From positions 1 to 6,314 of the forward strand of contig CANTGP010000188.1 of assembly GCA_947653315.1 (NCBI GenBank): DNA of 6,314 nt, written 5' to 3'. A program made the translations under genes and the position numbers. This stretch comes from an uncultured Lachnospiraceae bacterium (lineage in GTDB: Bacteria > Bacillota > Clostridia > Lachnospirales > Lachnospiraceae). Below are positions 1 through 5,324 of this stretch, piece by piece (position 1 is the first letter of the stretch; the number at the start of each line of letters is the position of its first letter). The notes under the pieces were generated by a model. The model did no database searches and was not told the DNA's origin. It was given only the letters and a program-made list of their open reading frames with translations.

Positions 1-1442
1 CCGTTCCTTCCGACACAATACAAATTATCGATGGTATCCAGGTATTCCACCAGTTGGTCCATATACTTGTAGGTGTCAAAGTAAGCCGGATACGCCTTCT
101 TTACCCGTTCCGAATGGGTGTCGATGACTTCGGAAGGGCTGTCGATCAGTCCCATTTTTACCATTTCTCCGACGGCGAATTTCGTAAATGCTTTGTCCGA
201 CATGTTCCAGTATTTGTCGCCTTCGTTGCAGAAATATTCCAAACCGACCCATACGGTATGTTTCAGGTCCTTAATCATGTAAGGGGACCAGTTGTTGTAT
301 ATTTGGAGACGTCCTAACTTTACCGTCCGGTCATGGACGTAAATCCAGCAGTCGGGTACGATATTGCCCACGGTTTTCATTTTTGTCTTGTTTTTCAGGT
401 TCAGCCGGGGTACGAGCACGCCCAGCGTGCGGTAATCGCGGTACGGGAGTCCGGCGGCAATGCGGGCTACTTTTTTCGGTACGCCATTCATTCCGCCAAC
501 CAGGTCTTTCACCGGCATGGAGGAAATGAAGATATCGCCTTCCATGGTAAGGGTTTTGCCGTCCTGCTCATAGGTGAGGGCGGTAATATGGTTATTTTCG
601 TCTTTGGTAAATCCCGTTACCCGGCTATTTTTTAAAATGGTTCCGCCCAGCTTTGTAATCTCGTCGGCAGTGACTTCCCATAACTGTCCGGGACCGAGTT
701 TCGGGTATTTGAATTGTTCAATCAGGGAAGTTTCCACTTTGCGGTTCTTCTTACCGGGAAGGAGCTTTAATACCATATCCTTGAGGATGGCGAAAATGGA
801 TAACCCCTTAGCCCGCTGTGCGCCCCAGTCAGGGGCAATTTCGCTGGGATGGCGTCCCCAAAGGTTTTCCGTGTAATTTTCAAAGAACATGGCATACAGT
901 TTATGCCCAAAGCGGTTCACATAAAAGTCCTCCAGCGATTTTTCGGGACGCTTGTGGAGTAAGGCGGCAAGATAACTGAAAAATACATGGATGGTGGTTA
1001 AGAACCCCATGTTTTTTAACGTTTCAAATTTCAGGGAAATCGGGTAATCAAAAAATCTTTTTTTGAAATAAATACGGGAAACCCGGTTCCGGTTTAACAT
1101 GACCCGGTCTTCCTTCTGCGGGTCGGGTCCCTGTTTGGCAAGGGGCATGGGACGTTTTAACAGAATATCGTCGTAGGTGGGCGCACCCTGTTCGGGAAGC
1201 ATCCTGTCCCACCACTCGTTGACTTCGGGTACTTTGGAGAAAAAACGGTGTCCCCCCATGTCCATCCGGTTGCCTTTATAATTTACGGTTCTGGAAATGC
1301 CTCCGAACGTGTCGGTTTCCTCAAATACGACCACTTCGTAATCATTGTCCACGTCCGGGCTGCCGGATTGTCTGTCCGATAATAATTCATAGGCTGCGGT
1401 AAGTCCTGCGGGACCGGCGCCGATGACTAATACTTTCCTCAT
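1..1442 (-). CDS. FAD-dependent oxidoreductase, amine-oxidase/UDP-galactopyranose-mutase-like group (3' end cut by window)
   Basis: The first 480 codons are visible on the minus strand, starting at ATG 1442-1440 with AGAGG at 1454-1458 eleven bases upstream. The N-terminus is a textbook dinucleotide-binding fold: [20 protein letters not shown] carries GxGxxG at residues 8-13, and an acidic residue for the ADP ribose follows at the end of strand 2 (E41). GGISRT (47-52) and GGHRFF (63-68) are the next FAD-contact motifs of the family. NYTENLWG (189-196) and [10 protein letters not shown] (205-214) match the central signature of COG1232-type proteins found in surface-polysaccharide loci. The visible part stops in VGRNG, the start of the C-terminal FAD motif, so little is missing, perhaps 20-60 residues. 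It is probably a cytoplasmic flavoenzyme acting on a sugar-nucleotide or polyprenyl-linked precursor; the substrate cannot be read from sequence. No frameshift or internal stop was seen. It is transcribed away from the acylation operon, from the paired promoter. Confidence 0.9.
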   Translation of the reverse strand, partial: MRKVLVIGAGPAGLTAAYELLSDRQSGSPDVDNDYEVVVFEETDTFGGISRTVNYKGNRMDMGGHRFFSKVPEVNEWWDRMLPEQGAPTYDDILLKRPMPLAKQGPDPQKEDRVMLNRNRVSRIYFKKRFFDYPISLKFETLKNMGFLTTIHVFFSYLAALLHKRPEKSLEDFYVNRFGHKLYAMFFENYTENLWGRHPSEIAPDWGAQRAKGLSIFAILKDMVLKLLPGKKNRKVETSLIEQFKYPKLGPGQLWEVTADEITKLGGTILKNSRVTGFTKDENNHITALTYEQDGKTLTMEGDIFISSMPVKDLVGGMNGVPKKVARIAAGLPYRDYRTLGVLVPRLNLKNKTKMKTVGNIVPDCWIYVHDRTVKLGRLQIYNNWSPYMIKDLKHTVWVGLEYFCNEGDKYWNMSDKAFTKFAVGEMVKMGLIDSPSEVIDTHSERVKKAYPAYFDTYKYMDQLVEYLDTIDNLYCVGRN

Positions 1443-1460
1443 ATTGCCTGATTCCTCTCA

Positions 1461-1476
1461 TTTGCATAGTTTGCAT
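1461..1476. repeat. Short tandem repeat TTTGCAT x2 in the leader of the FAD gene
   Basis: TTTGCATAG is followed directly by TTTGCATGG, giving two 7-base copies with a 9-base period. They lie just upstream of the ribosome site of the minus-strand gene. In its mRNA they read as AUGCAAA units, adding out-of-frame AUGs ahead of the true start. A role is not evident; chance is possible. Confidence 0.35.
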
Positions 1477-1492
1477 GGTTGTGTAATCTGTA

Positions 1493-1508
1493 CGGGGATA
1501 ATTTCCCG
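1493..1508. other. Small inverted repeat in the FAD-gene leader
   Basis: CGGGGA-TAAT-TTCCCG can form a six-pair stem with a four-base loop on the plus strand. One pair is G-T, so the minus-strand transcript has a mismatch there and a weaker stem. It lies within about 20 bases of the predicted minus-strand transcription start. It could stabilise the 5' end or bind a regulator; the evidence is only the symmetry. Confidence 0.3.
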
Positions 1509-1519
1509 CAATCGTATAT

Positions 1520-1548
1520 ATTTTAGCATGATATGATGAGATTGTCCA
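1520..1548 (-). promoter_or_regulatory. Predicted sigma-70/sigma-A promoter for the FAD oxidoreductase gene
   Basis: On the minus strand the -35 box is TGGACA (complement of 1543-1548; consensus TTGACA, five of six) and the -10 box is TAAAAT (complement of 1520-1525; consensus TATAAT, five of six), exactly 17 bases apart. The -10 is preceded by TGC, an extended -10. Predicted start of transcription is near 1513, leaving a leader of about 70 bases. It mirrors the plus-strand promoter. Confidence 0.72.
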
Positions 1549-1554
1549 TGGACA
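1543..1554. promoter_or_regulatory. Perfect 12-base palindrome formed by the two abutting -35 boxes; possible shared operator
   Basis: TGTCCATGGACA equals its own reverse complement. Its halves are the -35 boxes of the divergent promoters, which meet at 1548/1549. Two polymerases could not occupy both sites at once because their footprints overlap. The symmetry may also serve a dimeric regulator, but no regulator gene is in the window, so the operator role is inference. Confidence 0.5.
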
Positions 1555-1577
1555 GATAGGGGGAATTGGGTTAAAAT
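1549..1577 (+). promoter_or_regulatory. Predicted sigma-70/sigma-A promoter for the GT-C/MBOAT/SGNH operon
   Basis: The -35 box is TGGACA (1549-1554) and the -10 box TAAAAT (1572-1577), 17 bases apart, each five of six to consensus. Predicted start of transcription is about 1584, giving a 33-base leader before ATG 1617. That start would leave GTG 1587 almost leaderless and without a ribosome site, which supports the later start. No other promoter or clear terminator was seen in the gaps between the plus-strand genes. Confidence 0.75.
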
Positions 1578-1606
1578 AGTAAAAGCGTGTTACTAGTCGG
1601 AGTGAT

Positions 1607-1612
1607 GGAGGT
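1607..1612 (+). promoter_or_regulatory. Ribosome binding site GGAGGT that fixes the start at 1617
   Basis: GGAGGT lies four bases before ATG 1617 (GGAGG with spacing of five). Neither in-frame alternative, GTG 1587 or ATG 1605, has a comparable site; ATG 1605 overlaps this one. Confidence 0.75.
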
Positions 1613-1616
1613 CTTT

Positions 1617-2768
1617 ATGGTTATAGTAAAAGGAATCAGCCTGGTTTTTTGGCTTTTGGTGATACCGTTTTGTATGGGACTGCTTCCGGTGCGGTGGCTT
1701 TCCGGAAACAGGAGGAATGCGGCGGTGGTATTTGTGGCAGGGTATTTGGTAATGCTGCCTTTATGCTGGCTTGTGACGGTTCCCTGTATTCTTTTCGTGA
1801 AATATTACAGTTTCCGCACGATGGTGGTTTGGTTTACGGTGCTTGCGCTTATTACTGCGGCAGCGGGGGTTTTGCTGTTCCTGTGGGATTGGAAGAAGGA
1901 TTCCGGACGGCGGTCCGGTGCGGCTTCCTGGACAGGGCGGAAGGAATGGGCCGGTTTAAAACCGGCGGCGGATGTGAAGGGAATGTCCGTGGAAGGAAAG
2001 ATCGAATGGCTGCTGTTTTTCGGTTTGGTGGTTTGGCAGCTTTATAAGGCGTTTACCCTGGCTTCCTTTGACGGGGACGATGCGGAGTATGTGGCGCAAT
2101 CCTTGGTGACCCAGCAGAGTGAGACCATGTACCTGATCAAGCCTTATACCGGGGGAACCACTTCTTTGGATATCCGCCATTCTCTGGCGGTGCTTCCGGT
2201 ATGGACGGCTTATATCGCGAAAATGTCGGGAATCCATGCCACCATCCTCGCCCACAGTATCCTGCCGTTTTTGTTGATCCCGCTGACTTATATGGTTTAT
2301 TATGAAATCGGAAAATATTTGACGGCGAAGAACCGGGAATATCTGCCGGTGTTTATGGTTATCATGGCATTGCTGCAGATGTTCGGGAATGTTTCCATTT
2401 ATACGAACGAGACATTTTTCCTGACGCGGACATGGCAGGGGAAATCGGTGGCGGCGAATTTTGTGGTTCCGGCGACGGTGTGGCTGCTTCTTTGGATTTT
2501 CGATACGGGGGACGGTCAGGGAGCGGCGGGACGGGAACGGCAGGCGGAAAAGGGAAGCCGGGCGGGAATGTGGCTCCTGCTTTGTTTGACGAATATGACG
2601 GCAGGGGTCTGCACGTCCATGGTGGCGTTCCTGAATGTGGTACTGATTGCCGCGGTTGCGTTTTGGATGGCGTTGACGGAGCGGAAGTTTAGCATTTTGG
2701 TGAAAGCGGGATTTGCCTGCGTGCCGAATTTGGTTTATATGGTATTGTATTTGTTTTTGCATGTGTAG
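1617..2768 (+). CDS. Polytopic membrane protein, GT-C glycosyltransferase-like (DUF6077-like), N-terminal part (383 aa)
   Basis: About ten hydrophobic spans can be drawn, at roughly residues 7-25, 34-58, 68-90, 130-148, 197-225 (one or two spans), 243-260, 281-297, 320-335, 338-355 and 362-382. Basic loops (near 29-33, 91-110, 228-234, 300-317) fit a cytoplasmic side. This places DGDDAEY (153-158, preceded by D152) on the outer face after a membrane span, where GT-C polyprenyl-phosphate-sugar transferases carry their catalytic acid. TRTWQGK (270-276) falls in another outer loop and resembles a motif I associate with DUF6077 proteins; this comes from memory, not a search. The frame ends at TAG 2766-2768 directly after a membrane span, and the same frame continues into the next CDS, so this is most likely the front part of one protein of about 665 residues. 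It is the first gene of the operon. Substrate unknown. Confidence 0.8.
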   Translation: MVIVKGISLVFWLLVIPFCMGLLPVRWLSGNRRNAAVVFVAGYLVMLPLCWLVTVPCILFVKYYSFRTMVVWFTVLALITAAAGVLLFLWDWKKDSGRRSGAASWTGRKEWAGLKPAADVKGMSVEGKIEWLLFFGLVVWQLYKAFTLASFDGDDAEYVAQSLVTQQSETMYLIKPYTGGTTSLDIRHSLAVLPVWTAYIAKMSGIHATILAHSILPFLLIPLTYMVYYEIGKYLTAKNREYLPVFMVIMALLQMFGNVSIYTNETFFLTRTWQGKSVAANFVVPATVWLLLWIFDTGDGQGAAGRERQAEKGSRAGMWLLLCLTNMTAGVCTSMVAFLNVVLIAAVAFWMALTERKFSILVKAGFACVPNLVYMVLYLFLHV

Positions 2769-2801
2769 TACAGGAAACGGGGAAAGGAAAAGAAGAAAAC
2801 G
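2766..2801 (+). other. In-frame TAG and purine-rich tract joining the two parts of the GT-C-like gene
   Basis: TAG at 2766-2768 is followed in the same frame by eleven sense codons (YRKRGKEKKKT if translated) and then ATG 2802. The 32 bases before that ATG are almost all purine and include AAAGGAA at 2783-2789, a weak Shine-Dalgarno match with rather long spacing (about 13 bases). The stretch can be read as a nonsense mutation inside one gene, or as a stop followed by restart at a purine-rich ribosome site. TAG also ends the MBOAT gene here, so a recoded genetic code is unlikely. Confidence 0.7.
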
Positions 2802-3614
2802 ATGTATGGGATTTTCATGGAAAGCGTAGTAATCTTTAAAAATTATGTGGGCGGGCGGTATCTGATTGTGTTGTTTGCTTTGGCACTGGTTTACCTGCTG
2901 TTTGCGGAAAAGAACAGACACAGGCGGGCGATGTTCGTCTATATGCCGGTCAGTCTGCTGCTCGGCTTCTTTTTTCCCGTTACAAGGAAAGCCTTTGTAC
3001 GGCTGATGGGGGACGGGGATACGTATTACCGGATGCTTTGGCTGGTTCCCATGGGCATTGTCATTGCATACGGCAGTGTGAAATTTGCCGGTTTTGTATG
3101 CGGGAAATGCGGACAGGCGGGTCCGTGGATGAAGCGGCTGACGCTTGTGCTGCTTTGCATGGCGGTGGCATTCGGGGGGACTTATGTCTATGCCAGCCAG
3201 TATATGTCCAAGGCGGAAAACCCGTACCATATCCCGCAGAAAGTGATTGATATCTGCGACGTCATTGCGCCGGAGGAAGGGGAAGAAAGGATTTGGGCAG
3301 TATTTCCCACGGATTTGGTTTATTTTGTCAGGCAGTATGATACGGACATCCAGCTTCTTTACGGACGGGAAATGGTGGAGCCGAAGTGGCAGTATGCGGA
3401 ACCGGTGCATACGGTGATGAACCATCCCGCGACCATTGATATCGAAGAACTGTTGAAGCTGACAAGGGAGCGTAACTGCACGTATATCGTCCTGCCGAAC
3501 AATAAAGGCGTGTCGGCAAAACCGGAGGATTACGGACTGGAACTTTTGGACACCATAGAAGGGTATCCGATATATTATGATCCGGTGGCTGCACGGTTGA
3601 TGCATGCGGGATGA
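2802..3614 (+). CDS. C-terminal part of the GT-C-like membrane protein (270 aa): four spans plus outer-face domain
   Basis: Hydrophobic spans lie at about residues 20-35, 44-59, 79-99 and 113-131, with basic loops EKNRHRR (36-42) and CGKCG...MKR (100-112) on the predicted inside. Residues 132-270 are soluble and would face outward. They have alternating strand/helix character, for example RIWAVFPTDLVYFV, then IDIEELLKLTRERNCTYIVLP near the end, like the C-terminal domains of many GT-C enzymes. No catalytic motif of its own was seen, and the protein starts in the middle of what should be an outer loop, so it is hard to view as an independent enzyme. It continues the frame of the upstream CDS, and the combined topology is consistent: 14 spans with the tail outside. 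It ends 54 bases before the MBOAT gene, in the same operon. Whether it is made separately by reinitiation is unknown. Confidence 0.78.
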   Translation: MYGIFMESVVIFKNYVGGRYLIVLFALALVYLLFAEKNRHRRAMFVYMPVSLLLGFFFPVTRKAFVRLMGDGDTYYRMLWLVPMGIVIAYGSVKFAGFVCGKCGQAGPWMKRLTLVLLCMAVAFGGTYVYASQYMSKAENPYHIPQKVIDICDVIAPEEGEERIWAVFPTDLVYFVRQYDTDIQLLYGREMVEPKWQYAEPVHTVMNHPATIDIEELLKLTRERNCTYIVLPNNKGVSAKPEDYGLELLDTIEGYPIYYDPVAARLMHAG

Positions 3615-3668
3615 TTTGTCAATGCAGGGACTAATGGGTTTTGGCATTTTAAGATAGGAGTATGTGGC

Positions 3669-5243
3669 ATGTTGTTTCATTCATACCTGTTTGTGTTTGT
3701 TTTCCTTCCCGTGAGTCTGGCGGGTTTTCATGCCATGGCGGGAAAAGGGAAGGGGAAGGCGGCAAAGGTTTGGCTTACCGCCATGTCCCTTTGGTTCTAC
3801 GCAGGGTTTGGGGTGCAGAGCCTTGCGGTTCTCTTAGGGAGCGTGGCGTTTAATTATGCCGTGTACCTGTGGCTGGAAAGAACGGGACGGAAAGCGGTTT
3901 TTGTTTTGGGTATCTTCGGGAACCTGGGTGTGCTTGCCTATTTTAAATATACGGGGTTTCTGCTGGATAATTTAAGGAAACTGGAGCCTTTGGGTCTGTT
4001 TGGAGGAGACGGCGCCGTTTGGGAAAGCGGGGCAAAAATCCTGCTTCCGGTGGGAATCAGTTTTTTTGTATTCCAGCAGATTTCTTTTTTGACGGATGTA
4101 TTCCGCGGGGAAATCCAATCGTGCGGTTTTTGGGATTACCTGCTCTATATCCTGTATTTCCCGAAACTGGTGGAAGGACCTTTGGTGAACCATTCGGAGC
4201 TGCTCCCGGAATTTGCCGCCATCGGACAAAAGCGGCTTGACGGGGAGCAATTCATCCGGGGAATTGCGCTGTTCGTCATGGGAATGATGAAAAAGGTGAT
4301 TTTGGCGGATACGTTCGGGGGAGCGGTGGACTACGGGTATGCCAACCTTTCCGCGATGCATGGCTCCGATGCCCTGCTGTTAGTGGTGTTTTATTCGCTG
4401 CAGTTATATTTTGATTTCAGCGGTTACTGCGACATGGCCAGGGGCGTAGGCCGGATGTTCGGCATCGGGCTTCCGGTGAACTTCCATTCGCCCTATCAGG
4501 CGTGCAATATCATCGATTTTTGGAAACGGTGGCATATGACGCTGAGCCGTTTTTTTACAAAGTATGTCTATATCCCTTTGGGCGGAAACCGGAAGGGGAA
4601 GGCGAAGATGTACCGGAACCTGCTGGCGGTTTTCCTGCTGAGCGGCATATGGCACGGCGCCGGGTGGAATTTTATCCTGTGGGGAATGATGCACGGCGTG
4701 CTGTATGCGGTGACGAGGATGTGGCAGGAAGGGAGAGCGGTCCGGAAAGGGCGGAAGATTTCGCCGGTCAGGAAGGAAGGCGGGCAGCCGGACGACGGAA
4801 GATACGGAAAACAGGGAATTGCGGGGCGGGCAGCCGGATGCCTGGTTCGGGGCGCCTGTGTGTCAGCCACGTTTGTTTATGTCAGTGTGGCATGGGTTTA
4901 TTTCCGTGCGGCGGATGTGGCGCAGGGCAGCGAACTGCTGGCAAAATTAATCCAAAACGATTTTGTGCGGGTGAACCGGAATCTTGCGGGGTATTTTAAC
5001 CTGGACGAATTTTGGTATGTTTTGAAGGTGCTGCGGCTGGACCGGTGGGAATACGGGCATTATATCCTGATGGCGGTTATTACCGCGGGCTCCCTGCTTC
5101 TTGTGTTTTTCGGGAAGAATGCGGCATGGGTGGCGGAACGCATGAAACCGAAGGCCTGGAATGCAGCGCTGCTTGCGGCAGCGCTTTTGTGGTGCGTGCT
5201 GACGTTTTCACAGGTCGGTACCTTTCTGTATGTAAATTTTTAG
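3669..5243 (+). CDS. MBOAT family O-acyltransferase (AlgI/DltB/PatA-like)
   Basis: This is a complete 524-residue polytopic protein, near the usual 450-530 of the family. ATG 3669 has AGGAG at 3656-3660 with eight-base spacing. The opening MLFHSYLFVFVFLPVSL matches the classic AlgI N-terminus. LPVGISFFVFQQISFLTDVFRGE begins near residue 126 (quoted only in part here), then FPKLVEGPLV, FDFSGYCDMARGVGRMFG, FWKRWHMTLSRFF (H289) and YVYIPLGGNRKG follow in family order. The invariant histidine is H329 in SGIWHGAGWNF; H342 in GMMHG is also present. Such proteins take an acyl group, often acetyl, from a cytoplasmic donor and pass it across the membrane to a polysaccharide or to a helper protein. The SGNH-like gene 81 bases downstream is the expected partner. 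The loop at about 350-390 is long and strongly basic. Identity of the acceptor glycan is not shown. Confidence 0.95.
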   Translation: MLFHSYLFVFVFLPVSLAGFHAMAGKGKGKAAKVWLTAMSLWFYAGFGVQSLAVLLGSVAFNYAVYLWLERTGRKAVFVLGIFGNLGVLAYFKYTGFLLDNLRKLEPLGLFGGDGAVWESGAKILLPVGISFFVFQQISFLTDVFRGEIQSCGFWDYLLYILYFPKLVEGPLVNHSELLPEFAAIGQKRLDGEQFIRGIALFVMGMMKKVILADTFGGAVDYGYANLSAMHGSDALLLVVFYSLQLYFDFSGYCDMARGVGRMFGIGLPVNFHSPYQACNIIDFWKRWHMTLSRFFTKYVYIPLGGNRKGKAKMYRNLLAVFLLSGIWHGAGWNFILWGMMHGVLYAVTRMWQEGRAVRKGRKISPVRKEGGQPDDGRYGKQGIAGRAAGCLVRGACVSATFVYVSVAWVYFRAADVAQGSELLAKLIQNDFVRVNRNLAGYFNLDEFWYVLKVLRLDRWEYGHYILMAVITAGSLLLVFFGKNAAWVAERMKPKAWNAALLAAALLWCVLTFSQVGTFLYVNF

Positions 5244-5324
5244 GGAGAAAGCGGTTGATTTTTTCGGAAGGAAAGCGTTTACTGACTTGGGGCGTGCAGC
5301 AGCGGAAAACGAAAGGAGAACGGT

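Noticed and set aside
54..876. Three plus-strand open frames of 87-100 codons
   Set aside because: They lie antisense to the convincing FAD oxidoreductase and show no family features or ribosome sites.
1..1442. Naming the FAD gene glf (UDP-galactopyranose mutase)
   Set aside because: It shares the fold and some motifs, but the central [18 protein letters not shown] signature points to the broader COG1232 group, so a specific symbol is not justified.
1387..1476. Minus-strand small ORF starting at the upstream AUGs
   Set aside because: No ribosome site ahead of its first AUG, and most of it overlaps the FAD gene in another frame; kept only as a low-interest note on the leader.
1587..1616. Upstream GTG 1587 as start of the GT-C-like protein
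   Set aside because: It lies about three bases after the predicted transcription start and has no ribosome site; ATG 1617 has GGAGGT at good spacing and begins directly with the first membrane span.
2766..2768. TAG decoded as an amino acid (pyrrolysine or a reassigned code)
   Set aside because: TAG terminates the MBOAT gene, with TGA soon after in frame, and no tRNA or pyrrolysine genes are present in the window.
3615..3668. Possible stem (AATGC...GCATT) between the GT-C-like and MBOAT genes
   Set aside because: Five pairs with a loop of about 18 bases and no strong T-run in the right place; too weak for a terminator.
1956..3680. 574-codon open frame on the minus strand, antisense to both parts of the GT-C-like gene
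   Set aside because: It is exactly in codon register with the plus-strand genes and is open only because those genes avoid TTA, CTA and TCA there; it ends where the first TTA codon occurs. Its product is rich in His, Arg, Gln and Pro with no domain pattern and no ribosome site.
5244..5324. Possible terminator in the gap before the SGNH gene (TTTTTT run near 5260)
   Set aside because: No GC-rich stem precedes the T-run; the genes are probably cotranscribed.
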